Notes: generated from the sequence alone by a model not told the origin. A stretch of DNA of 5,743 nt from Bacillota bacterium (GCA_023457875.1 JAEXBC010000511.1:1-5743), one strand, 5' to 3'. Positions 1 through 5,069 are shown, counted from the first letter of the stretch. A program made the numbers and translations.

Positions 1-22
1 AATTATTAAATTAATACTTCCG

Positions 23-30
23 CAAATATA
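23..30 (-). promoter_or_regulatory. possible leftward -7 element
   Basis: On the minus strand these bases read TATATTTG, a match to the Bacteroidota -7 consensus TAnnTTTG. No convincing TTTG is seen 19-20 bp upstream (around 50-54), so the -33 half is weak. If real, it drives a leftward gene beyond the left edge and makes this end a divergent promoter region with the rightward promoter at 82-112. Confidence 0.35.
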
Positions 31-81
31 ACCATTTAATAATAAATATCATATCATTTAGGATTGTTTAACTATATACCC

Positions 82-112
82 TTTGATTTAATACTAATAT
101 GACATATATTTG
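82..112 (+). promoter_or_regulatory. Bacteroidota-type promoter for the 135-1191 unit
   Basis: A -33 TTTG (82-85) and a -7 TATATTTG (105-112) are separated by 19 bp, matching the Bacteroidota sigma-ABfr consensus. Transcription would start near 116-119, leaving a leader of about 17 nt before the ATG at 135. That leader is A-rich with no clear Shine-Dalgarno, as is usual in this phylum. Confidence 0.75.
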
Positions 113-134
113 TGGCAAATAAAAACAATAAATT

Positions 135-677
135 ATGGAAGTGAAATTAGAATCAGGTGACACAATCACCATACCTGACGACTGCAAAGCCGTTATAAAA
201 GATAAAATTATAACTGTTGAGAAAGAAGTGCAAGAGTTTAAGGATGGGGACTTTGTATATTCAATTAATGATGTATGCGATTTTGTGATGATATATAAAA
301 GCAAAAAAGAATGTTCTTATGCCAATTATCACGCTAGTATATATATGGGGCAGCGTGAAAACCTTGTTTCGTATAATGATTGGTGTGTTTGCTATGACGC
401 ACGTATTGCCACCGAAGAAGAAAAACAATTCCTCATTAATGCTCTTCATGCAGACTGGAAAGATTGGGATGCTGTTAATAAAAGGATTGTAGAATATAGG
501 TGGCAGCCTAAAGACGGAGAAGATTATTATGTGATAAGCACGTTATTTAAAGTGCTTAGATTTACATGGCAAGGTTCTTGTTACGATTTTGATCTTATAA
601 AAAGCGGAAACTGTTTCAAAACAGAGGAGGAGGCTAAGGCTAAGGCTAATGAAATTATTAAAATAATAAATAAGTGA
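135..677 (+). CDS. hypothetical phage protein, acidic, 180 aa
   Basis: The function is unknown. The protein looks modular. Residues 1-30 are a beta-rich opening with a GDTITIPDD stretch. Residues 35-55 (FKDGDFVY and the following hydrophobic run) begin a second segment that ends with an ATEEEKQFL helix at about 92-100. An RWQPKDGEDYYVI segment at 122-134 follows, and the C-terminus has GNCFKTEEEAKAKA at 158-171, a pattern I associate with recurrent unknown proteins of Bacteroides phages and mobile elements. It has several cysteines (C17, C48, C60, C84, C86, C149, C160) but no clear metal-binding spacing, no signal peptide and no membrane segment, so it is probably cytoplasmic. The ATG at 135 fits the promoter, whose start would lie about 17 nt upstream. 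It is the first gene of a two-gene unit, with only 4 bp to the next start. It is surely coding; any role is unassigned. Confidence 0.85.
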   Translation: MEVKLESGDTITIPDDCKAVIKDKIITVEKEVQEFKDGDFVYSINDVCDFVMIYKSKKECSYANYHASIYMGQRENLVSYNDWCVCYDARIATEEEKQFLINALHADWKDWDAVNKRIVEYRWQPKDGEDYYVISTLFKVLRFTWQGSCYDFDLIKSGNCFKTEEEAKAKANEIIKIINK

Positions 678-681
678 ATTT

Positions 682-1191
682 ATGAAAAATCAAGTAATTG
701 AAGTTCTTAACATAGAACATGGGAAGAAAGTCATTGAGTATTGGAAATCAAGAGGAGTTGATACCAAAGGTCTTGTAGGAGATTGCACTAAGGAATCTTT
801 TTTAGGAAGTTATCTACGATTTTATGGAGTCCTAGATGGTGAATTTGATAAATACACAAAAGAAGATGTATCTTATTATAATGCCGAAATTATAGAACTA
901 CCTGAAGAAAAGGTTTATCCTAGAGTTATGTTGGTGTCTTTAGATGAAGAAAACTGGTTTAAGCGTGTTGTCTTTATGTGCAAAAACGGTAGATATTTGG
1001 CATGGGATAATGCGGAAACAGTAGAAGTGGCTGAAAATCAAGTTAATTCAGTAGCATGGAGATTCGCCAAGGACATAGAAGAGCCGAAAGAATTCACCAT
1101 CACACTATCATACATTAACAGCAAGATGGATGAAATTAAGAAGCTGTTCGGAGCTAAAGAAAGTGACAAGATAGTGATAAAGATAGATTAA
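682..1191 (+). CDS. hypothetical phage protein, acidic, 169 aa
   Basis: The function is unknown. Two segments can be seen. The N-terminal one, residues 3-55, contains HGKKVIEYWKSRGVDTKG and FYGVLDGEF. The middle one, residues 79-134, contains YPRVMLVSLDEENWFKRVV, then a GRYLAWDNAETVEVAE stretch and WRFAKDIEEP. This aromatic-rich layout resembles short accessory proteins scattered through Bacteroides phage genomes, which is a family impression rather than a database match. The C-terminus (about 136-169) is a lysine-rich tail. There is no signal peptide or membrane segment. It starts 4 bp after the previous stop and shares its transcript, suggesting coupled translation. A strong terminator follows 23 bp downstream. 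It shares W- and K-E-rich character with its neighbour, but I see no clear sequence duplication between the two. Confidence 0.85.
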   Translation: MKNQVIEVLNIEHGKKVIEYWKSRGVDTKGLVGDCTKESFLGSYLRFYGVLDGEFDKYTKEDVSYYNAEIIELPEEKVYPRVMLVSLDEENWFKRVVFMCKNGRYLAWDNAETVEVAENQVNSVAWRFAKDIEEPKEFTITLSYINSKMDEIKKLFGAKESDKIVIKID

Positions 1192-1214
1192 AAACTACAT
1201 TTAGCTAAACAAAG

Positions 1215-1243
1215 AAAGCGCATTATTAATTTAGTGCGCTTTT
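1215..1243 (+). terminator. strong, probably bidirectional intrinsic terminator
   Basis: AAAGCGCA (1215-1222) pairs with TGCGCTTT (1235-1242). Pairing continues inward for three more pairs, including one G-T, leaving a 6-nt loop. A T-run at 1240-1243 follows on the plus strand, and the minus strand reads into TTTCTTTG. It ends the rightward unit at 1191 and can also stop the leftward methyltransferase transcript that converges on it. Confidence 0.85.
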
Positions 1244-1260
1244 AATGTGTGATATATCAA

Positions 1261-1353
1261 CTGTTATATGCCATTTAATGCGTTAATCATTTATATATTA
1301 ACCGTTATTCAATATATCTTATAATATCCGTTAGATGCCATTTATATGCGTTA
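1261..1353. repeat. 25/26 bp imperfect direct repeat, two copies
   Basis: Copy 1 (1261-1285) and copy 2 (1328-1353) share the order GTTA-K-ATGCCATTTA-ATGCGTTA. They differ by two substitutions and one inserted T, and the starts are 67 bp apart. The DNA between is very AT-rich and contains another CCGTTA at 1302-1307. Both copies lie in the convergent spacer between a terminator and the end of the methyltransferase gene, so they are unlikely to be promoter elements. A partial inverted relative (ACGCAAATGGCAT) occurs at 4577-4588. Confidence 0.7.
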
Positions 1354-1371
1354 TATGATATGTTGGTAATC

Positions 1372-2046
1372 TCATTCAAAATTAAACGCAGTCTGCCTAG
1401 AATTATCCTTGAATCTATTAATGGCTGCATCAAAATAATCCTTATCTAATTCTATCCCAACGAATGATAAATCCATCCCATCTAATTTGTTTGCTTTGTC
1501 TATAGCCAACGCTATGCTACCCGATCCTAAATGAGTATCAAGTATTTTATCTCCTTGCTTAGCATACTTCTTAATTAACCACGAATATAAAGCTATGGGC
1601 TTTTGACATACATGTATTCTTTCTACTCCAGAATCTTTATTAAATGAAATACATTGAGCATTCATATCAAATGAAGTTAACGCTAATTCAACATTACTCA
1701 TAGAGTGCATACCATCCATATATGGTTTATGCCAAGAGACAAAATTTCTACAATTAGGAATGTTTTCTATGAAATAATTTCCTCCCCATATAATCCAATT
1801 TTTAGATACTCTAAATAGTTCTTCAAAATATTCTTTAGAAGGTGCTATATCCCATTCAGCTCCTTTGCTTTGCCATTTTTTAGACCATGTTCCTCCTTTA
1901 ACTAATTTATCTCCTAAATTGTACGGAGGGTCAACTATGGAAAGGCTAAAATACTTATCTGGATAACACTTCATAATTTCCATGTTATCCGCATTATAAA
2001 AACTAAAACTTCCTGTGCTGTAGTCAGGATGAATAATACTGTTCAT
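1372..2046 (-). CDS. beta-class DNA adenine-N6 methyltransferase (orphan, phage type)
   Basis: Predicted to transfer a methyl group from S-adenosylmethionine to adenine N6 in double-stranded DNA. At 224 aa it is a compact single-domain enzyme of the N6/N4 methyltransferase family. The catalytic motif IV DPPYNLG (residues 39-45) precedes the SAM-binding motif I region ILDTHLGSGS (168-177), an order that defines the beta class. DPPY rather than SPPY favours m6A over m4C. Other family marks are FRVSKNWIIWGGNYF (78-92), a QKP at 148-150 (usually seen as HPTQKP) and FVGIELDKDYFDAA (195-208). The stretch between about 95 and 145 probably holds target recognition. It starts 12 bp after the stop of the upstream gene and is likely co-transcribed with it. 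No classical restriction partner is obvious, although an HNH/AP2-type protein lies in the same unit. A likely role is protection from host restriction or epigenetic control. The recognition sequence cannot be read from the protein. Confidence 0.93.
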   Translation of the reverse strand: MNSIIHPDYSTGSFSFYNADNMEIMKCYPDKYFSLSIVDPPYNLGDKLVKGGTWSKKWQSKGAEWDIAPSKEYFEELFRVSKNWIIWGGNYFIENIPNCRNFVSWHKPYMDGMHSMSNVELALTSFDMNAQCISFNKDSGVERIHVCQKPIALYSWLIKKYAKQGDKILDTHLGSGSIALAIDKANKLDGMDLSFVGIELDKDYFDAAINRFKDNSRQTAFNFE

Positions 2047-2058
2047 ATTTATATTTTT

Positions 2059-2367
2059 CTATTTAAAATAAACACAAAATAATCCATGTTCCTTAGAAGC
2101 ATAATATTTCCCATTGCCTTCAACTTTAACCTGTAGCCCGTCAAGGAATAAAGTAACCTCTTCTTTATCATTCCAATAATCGGGATTTGGATTTTTAATT
2201 TCACACCACATAGATATTGATTCATCTATGGTTTTATATATACCATTCTGAACACTTCCGTTAAAGCTTGCATAGGATGTGTAGTAGATACTTCCATCTT
2301 TAAACCTAACCTCTATAGGCTTAATATTTCTTTTATCACCAACATCAACGGATGATTTATATGCCAT
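2059..2367 (-). CDS. hypothetical protein, 102 aa
   Basis: I do not recognise this protein. It appears small and beta-rich, with alternating hydrophobic and charged residues: IEVRFKDGSIYYTSYASF at about 18-35, VTLFLDGLQVKVEGNGKYYA at about 71-90, and a hydrophobic end HGLFCVYFK. A single tryptophan pair (W54, W65) flanks an NPNPDYW stretch. There is no signal peptide, transmembrane segment or metal-binding motif. The gene lies between the HNH/AP2-type gene and the methyltransferase on the same strand, 12 bp before the latter, so it probably shares a transcript with the enzyme. It has its own good -7 element 29 bp upstream. A link to the methyltransferase, such as an accessory or specificity role, is only suggested by position. 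Confidence 0.8.
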   Translation of the reverse strand: MAYKSSVDVGDKRNIKPIEVRFKDGSIYYTSYASFNGSVQNGIYKTIDESISMWCEIKNPNPDYWNDKEEVTLFLDGLQVKVEGNGKYYASKEHGLFCVYFK

Positions 2368-2395
2368 AATCTTATTATTTATAATTGTTAATGAG

Positions 2396-2403
2396 CAAAT
2401 ATA
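2396..2403 (-). promoter_or_regulatory. -7 element upstream of the 2367-1372 gene pair
   Basis: The minus strand reads TATATTTG, an exact fit to TAnnTTTG, and would place the start near 2390, about 22 nt before the ATG at 2367. No TTTG or TTG is visible at the expected 19-20 bp upstream (2423-2427), so the promoter is either weak, activator-dependent, or helped by read-through from the gene above. Confidence 0.5.
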
Positions 2404-2436
2404 GCTATAAAATTGGATAAAAGTAGCAGTTTAACA

Positions 2437-2459
2437 TAGTTTATTGCTAAAATAAACTA
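2437..2459 (-). terminator. stem-loop overlapping the stop codon of the HNH/AP2-type gene
   Basis: TAGTTTATT (2437-2445) and AATAAACTA (2451-2459) are perfect 9-bp complements around a 5-nt loop. The TAG stop of the upstream leftward gene (2459-2457) is the first codon of the stem. The downstream minus-strand sequence has only a delayed T-run (about 2417-2420), so termination would be partial. It may instead protect the mRNA 3' end. Confidence 0.5.
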
Positions 2460-3242
2460 CCTATTAAAGTTAATTAACGCATTATAGGCTCTTTCGTCAA
2501 GTTCTCCCTTATCATAATACACTTGTGCCGTTTCAGCTATTCTCTTCTTGCGAAAAGCCTTATAAGCATTAGAGGCTTCTTCGGGAGTATTGAATCCGCC
2601 AATTCTAACAAGCTTCTTTTCCGAAGTACCCATCACGTAATGAGCATAATACTTCTTTCCGCTCTTTACAACTCCTGTTGGCAATTCCCTGTTCTTAGAC
2701 ACCCTGCTAACAATCATGCTATTTAATTTATGCGGCAATAGGCAACAGGTCTCAGGACTATAATGCTTGCCGTCTCCTAATAGGTCTTTATCAATATCAT
2801 ATCCCAAGTTATGCCCAATCTGTTCATTATACCACTTACTAAAGTTTTCAAAGAATAGCCATTCTTCACAAATGGTACACCCTGAATAAATTCTGTTAAG
2901 TCTTTTATCGTTTCCATAAACTCTGGTTAAAACGCAAGACCAACACGCATAATCTATAGGTAGTTCTCCTCGCTTAACCTTAAAATCGGATGGAACTAAT
3001 CCAGCGCCACGTATTTTAACTCTTTTGTATTTCCCATTATATTGCGAATTTGAAAGAGACCTAACCTTAGCCTTACAACTATCGGCAGTTCTCCTATCTA
3101 TTAACCCGTCTTTTTGAGCATTGCTTACTTGATTAATAAACATCTGTTCACCACCACATGCCTCAACAAGCATTCCGATACCAATCTTTCCAAGCGTGTT
3201 TACTCCAAATCTGGGAGTACTAAAATCAATTTCGTAATTCAT
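2457..3242 (-). CDS. HNH/AP2-type DNA-binding protein, homing-endonuclease-like
   Basis: Probably a DNA-binding, possibly DNA-cleaving protein of the phage HNH/AP2 group. Three parts can be seen. Residues 1-65 are a helical N-terminal extension of unknown role. Residues about 97-176 match the degenerate HNH-type core: a YACWSCVLTRVYG segment, then GCTICEEWLFFENFSKWY (121-138), DIDKDLL (149-155) and the hallmark YSPETCCLLPHKLN (161-174). Residues about 188-232 resemble an AP2 fold, with PTGVVKSG, a YYAHYV strand, an IGGFNTPEEASNAY stretch (214-227) and a basic RKKR. In this group AP2 domains bind DNA and the genes often spread as selfish elements. I cannot point to an intact catalytic histidine, so nuclease activity is uncertain. 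The ATG at 3242 fits the strong promoter just upstream, with a leader of about 22 nt. It may be the first gene of a unit that includes the methyltransferase. Confidence 0.8.
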   Translation of the reverse strand: MNYEIDFSTPRFGVNTLGKIGIGMLVEACGGEQMFINQVSNAQKDGLIDRRTADSCKAKVRSLSNSQYNGKYKRVKIRGAGLVPSDFKVKRGELPIDYACWSCVLTRVYGNDKRLNRIYSGCTICEEWLFFENFSKWYNEQIGHNLGYDIDKDLLGDGKHYSPETCCLLPHKLNSMIVSRVSKNRELPTGVVKSGKKYYAHYVMGTSEKKLVRIGGFNTPEEASNAYKAFRKKRIAETAQVYYDKGELDERAYNALINFNR

Positions 3243-3269
3243 TTAATTAGTTTTTAAATTAGTATTATG

Positions 3270-3301
3270 CAAATATAGACATAATATATTTAATATGCAA
3301 A
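3270..3301 (-). promoter_or_regulatory. Bacteroidota-type promoter for the HNH/AP2-type gene
   Basis: On the minus strand a -33 TTTG (3301-3298) and a -7 TATATTTG (3277-3270) are separated by 20 bp. The -33 runs on as TTTGCATATT, close to the TTTGCGTATT at the terminase-like promoter. The start would fall near 3263-3266, some 22 nt before the ATG at 3242. Confidence 0.8.
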
Positions 3302-3318
3302 TGTTTTATGTGCATTTT

Positions 3319-3521
3319 CATATGTTGCAATAAAAAACAGACAAACATATGAGAAAAATATAAATGCCTGTTTATTGGGGTTCACATATGTTTCCATCTG
3401 GTTGTTGCATGTTATAAACAACATGCCAACAGACCAAATGAGTAAAACACAATATTTGTAGCCATCTGTCATATGTTATGTTACCACCACATGAAGTAAC
3501 ATATGAAGTAACACATGAAAA
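3319..3521. repeat. cluster of CATATG/CACATG motifs with tandem ATGAAGTA units
   Basis: CATATG occurs at 3319, 3346, 3385, 3470 and 3500, and CACATG at 3488 and 3512. Most sit in AACATATG or CATATGTT contexts. At the right end the motif becomes tandem: ACATGAAGTA (3489-3498), ACATATGAAGTA (3499-3510) and ACACATGAAAA (3511-3521). CATATGTTATGTTAC (3470-3484) also faces GTAACATATG (3496-3505) as an inverted repeat. The AACATA/TATGTT half-site is the same one found in the operator candidates at 4680 and 5311. Confidence 0.6.
3400..3435. repeat. long inverted repeat with two single-base bulges
   Basis: The left arm GGTTGTTGCATGTT (3400-3413) and the right arm AACATGCCAACAGACC (3420-3435) form 14 base pairs around the 6-nt loop ATAAAC, with a bulged C and a bulged G in the right arm. 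No T-run follows on either strand, so it is not a classical terminator. The inner half (CATGTT/AACATG) belongs to the surrounding motif family, so it may be a double operator, a structured RNA element or an origin hairpin. Confidence 0.55.
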
Positions 3522-3795
3522 CAAATACACCTAAAATACACCCTTAAAAATATGCGCCAAAAGTAAGCTATTATTTACCTAATTTCAGAACTTAATCTAA
3601 GCACTTCTAAGCCATAAAAAGAAGCAAAACATATAAATGTACCTATTTAACCCGATATGCTTTAAAACGGGCTAAGAATATTGCTAAAACATGCGTATGA
3701 TTCCAATATAGAATAGGAAATACCAAATTAATGCAAATCAAAAATGAGTTAACTAAGTTTAACAGTAGGATGGATAGCCAAGAAGAACGAGAAAT

Positions 3796-3818
3796 AAAAA
3801 AAAAAAAATAAAAAAAAA
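3796..3818. repeat. double homopolymer A-tract
   Basis: Thirteen A residues (3796-3808), one T and nine A residues (3810-3818) stand in a row. Such tracts stiffen or bend DNA and are prone to polymerase slippage and to sequencing error, so the exact length should be treated with caution. No hairpin lies directly beside it that would make it part of a terminator. Confidence 0.9.
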
Positions 3819-3856
3819 TTTACGTGGATAGATATAGACTATTTATGACAATACAG

Positions 3857-3875
3857 AAAAGGGGGTGTACCCCCC
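3857..3875 (-). terminator. GC-rich intrinsic terminator for the terminase-like gene
   Basis: On the minus strand GGGGG pairs with CCCCC around a TACA loop (plus-strand 3861-3875) and is followed at once by TTTTCTG (3860-3854), a classical intrinsic terminator. It lies about 56 nt past the stop codon at 3931 and stands out as the only strongly GC-rich patch in the intergenic DNA. Confidence 0.8.
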
Positions 3876-3887
3876 TATCATTATGCA

Positions 3888-3907
3888 AATACTATATACA
3901 TAGTATT
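3888..3907. repeat. 8-bp palindrome just past the terminase-like stop codon
   Basis: AATACTAT (3888-3895) and ATAGTATT (3900-3907) are perfect complements around a 4-nt loop (ATAC). It lies between the stop codon at 3931 and the GC-rich terminator, so both hairpins would sit in the 3' untranslated part of the same leftward mRNA. It could also be a protein-binding palindrome. Confidence 0.55.
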
Positions 3908-3930
3908 CAAAGTACTTGTGAATCGGCTGT

Positions 3931-4518
3931 TTAGATTTTACCCTTATTTTCTTGCTTGTTTTTATCCTTCGTATACAGTGGGCACTGATAACATTTTAAC
4001 GGTATAAAATACTTGATTGATTTTTTTGCCGTATCATCACCATACTTATCGAAGCCCCTTAAATTATGTAAAATTAACAAATATTTAGCTTTTAAATTTA
4101 CATCGGTAATTTTATTATACAACCTAAAGCTCTCATCCTGCAAATATTCTAATGGGACCTCGCTTCCTTTAGTGAATGTACCGTCTATTAAGGACTGTTG
4201 TATTTGTTGGCTATCGTAATTTGAGTTTATTGTTTCTGAAATTTCCTTTACATCCTTGTCTTTGGTTTGATTGAAAAACGTGCCGTTTTTAATATCTTCC
4301 CGTCTTAGCTCTAAATAGGTTAGTACATCTTCACGTTGAAAGTACTTGTAAACCTGAGTATTAAATGAAGTTCGTGAAGCTGTTGACTCTTTAGGCCTTG
4401 AAAGCCTGTATGCTAATTGCTTGTTGCCGGTTACTAGATAACCATCAAGGCAGTAACGTTCCTCAATAGTTAGCTTATTGATCTTGATTTGTCTTTGTAT
4501 CTCTTCTGTTGTATTCAT
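3931..4518 (-). CDS. terminase small-subunit-like protein
   Basis: Likely the DNA-recognition subunit of the packaging motor, which binds the viral packaging site and hands DNA to the large-subunit ATPase/nuclease. Residues 16-75 follow the small-terminase helix-turn-helix pattern: LTIEERYCLDGYLVTGNKQL, then an AYRLS helix and an REDVLTYLELRRED helix (62-75), much like the usual 'LTxxQxxFxxxYLxxGNxxxAA' opening. Residues 79-115 are a polar linker, 123-158 a helical segment (EYLQDESFRLYNKI, then AKYLLILHNLRG) suited to oligomerisation, and the basic tail carries a CYQC pair (176-179). At 195 aa the size is usual for the family. The ATG at 4518 fits a near-consensus promoter with a leader of about 27 nt. 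Oddly, no large-subunit gene follows; instead there is over 600 bp without a clear gene. It could be another helix-turn-helix phage protein, so the call is moderate. Confidence 0.55.
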   Translation of the reverse strand: MNTTEEIQRQIKINKLTIEERYCLDGYLVTGNKQLAYRLSRPKESTASRTSFNTQVYKYFQREDVLTYLELRREDIKNGTFFNQTKDKDVKEISETINSNYDSQQIQQSLIDGTFTKGSEVPLEYLQDESFRLYNKITDVNLKAKYLLILHNLRGFDKYGDDTAKKSIKYFIPLKCYQCPLYTKDKNKQENKGKI

Positions 4519-4550
4519 AATGTATTTATTTTAAATAATTAGTTTGATTG

Positions 4551-4582
4551 CAAAGATAGTTGTTAGCTAATTAATACGCAAA
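4551..4582 (-). promoter_or_regulatory. Bacteroidota-type promoter for the terminase-like gene
   Basis: On the minus strand a -33 TTTG (4582-4579) and a -7 TATCTTTG (4558-4551) stand 20 bp apart, a full consensus match. Transcription would start near 4544-4547, about 27 nt before the ATG at 4518. The -33 abuts the repeat and operator-like cluster at 4586-4695, so a protein bound there could control both this and the divergent rightward promoter. Confidence 0.85.
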
Positions 4583-4585
4583 TGG

Positions 4586-4672
4586 CATGTGTTGATGTGT
4601 TGTTTGTATGTTAACATGTGGTTTGTGTTCACTGTTTTGTTAGTGTTCACTGATTTGTGAACATATCATGTT
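4586..4672. promoter_or_regulatory. divergent control region with GTGTTCAC repeats and CATGTG/TATGTT sites
   Basis: GTGTTCACTGTTTTGT (4625-4640) recurs with one change at 4643-4658, a period of 18 bp. The TGTTCAC of the second copy (4644-4650) faces GTGAACA (4657-4663) across 6 bp, giving a perfect 7-bp inverted repeat. Upstream are CATGTG at 4586 and 4615 and the palindrome ATGTTAACAT (4608-4617); CATGTT follows at 4667. The block lies between two divergent promoters and behaves like an operator array or short iteron set. No repressor or Rep gene is identified beside it. Confidence 0.6.
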
Positions 4673-4679
4673 AATGAAC

Positions 4680-4757
4680 TATGTTTTATAACATACGAAA
4701 TAAATATAAAATAAATGCTATATTCCTTTGCGGTTATATATATTATTCGTATCTTTG
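4680..4757 (+). promoter_or_regulatory. rightward promoter P1 with inverted-repeat operator
   Basis: The -33 TTTGC starts at 4727 and the -7 TATCTTTG spans 4750-4757, with a 19-bp spacer. Upstream are the inverted repeat TATGTT-TTAT-AACATA (4680-4695) and the box AAAATAAATG (4708-4717). The first transcribed bases include AGTGTTGAAAG. Promoters at 5381 and 5492 share all these parts. P1 drives the genes at 4803 and 5079 after a leader of about 40 nt. Confidence 0.85.
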
Positions 4758-4802
4758 AAGTGTTGAAAGAAACAAAGTATTAATCATTAAAAACATAAGA
4801 TC

Positions 4803-5069
4803 ATGAAAAAGTTTAGAGTATTAGCAATTATCGCTTCAATAGATGCTACAATGTTTGGAATGTTTAGAGCACTTAACACATTAAAAGAATCTGTATTAGA
4901 TGGTTCTATTAAACCAAATCAGGCATTAAAGGTATATAGAAAGATTATGGAAAGAGCTGCATTCTACAATCATATTGGCTATGCATTGGAGTGCAAGTAC
5001 CCCGAAATAGTTGAGCAAAGAGTATCTTTACAAGATTTTGAATCTTATGTTTTATTTTTTGAAGCTTAA
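4803..5069 (+). CDS. hypothetical small protein, 88 aa
   Basis: I do not recognise this protein. The N-terminus (MKKFRVLAIIASIDATMF) is basic then hydrophobic, like a short amphipathic helix. D14 and R22 interrupt the hydrophobic run, so a true signal peptide or membrane anchor is unlikely. Residues 23-60 are predicted helical, with KPNQALKVYRKIMERAAFY at 37-55, and the C-terminus ends in aromatic and acidic residues (SYVLFFEA). It is the first gene behind promoter P1, with about 40 nt of leader and no strong Shine-Dalgarno. The next gene starts 9 bp after its stop. Its size and its place at the head of a strongly promoted rightward unit fit an early phage protein that acts on the host or on regulation. 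That is inferred from position only. Confidence 0.8.
   Translation: MKKFRVLAIIASIDATMFGMFRALNTLKESVLDGSIKPNQALKVYRKIMERAAFYNHIGYALECKYPEIVEQRVSLQDFESYVLFFEA

Larger units (their letters stand above)
3302..3930. other. 629-bp region without a convincing gene; repeats, palindromes, A-tracts
   Basis: This gap lies between the end of the terminase-like gene and the promoter of the HNH/AP2-type gene. Its right end (3859-3907) holds a terminator and a palindrome, and 3796-3818 is a double A-tract. An imperfect hairpin (3646-3654 with 3668-3675, core CCCG/CGGG) lies in the middle, and 3319-3521 is a motif cluster. Frames here are short and of skewed composition. The density of inverted repeats and A-tracts next to a packaging-type gene is what one would expect of a control, replication-origin or packaging-recognition region, but none of these is shown by the sequence. 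Confidence 0.6.

Noticed and set aside
68..304. Leftward 78-aa frame over the first promoter and gene start
   Set aside because: Runs through a consensus promoter and the start of the 180-aa gene; hydrophobic composition is a by-product of the antisense strand.
261..449. Leftward 62-aa frame with a run of phenylalanines
   Set aside because: Antisense of a lysine- and glutamate-rich coding stretch; no promoter or start context.
2523..2726. Rightward 67-aa frame antisense to the HNH/AP2-type gene
   Set aside because: Overlaps the AP2-like and HNH-like motifs on the other strand, which are the recognisable protein.
3290..3472. Leftward 60-aa frame with two hydrophobic stretches, a possible small membrane protein
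   Set aside because: It is built over the CATATG cluster and the bulged inverted repeat, contains the -33 of the next gene, lacks a promoter of its own, and T-rich strands produce hydrophobic frames by chance. Conservation of the frame in relatives would change this view.
3319..3521. CRISPR array
   Set aside because: Repeat units are only 6-12 bp, irregularly spaced, with no constant spacer length and no cas genes.
3771..3812. 13-codon frame MDSQEEREIKKKK running into the A-tract
   Set aside because: Although preceded by AGG, it is too short and ends in homopolymer; no promoter nearby and no supporting context.
4013..4219. Rightward 68-aa frame inside the terminase-like gene
   Set aside because: Antisense shadow of a well-supported gene with no promoter.
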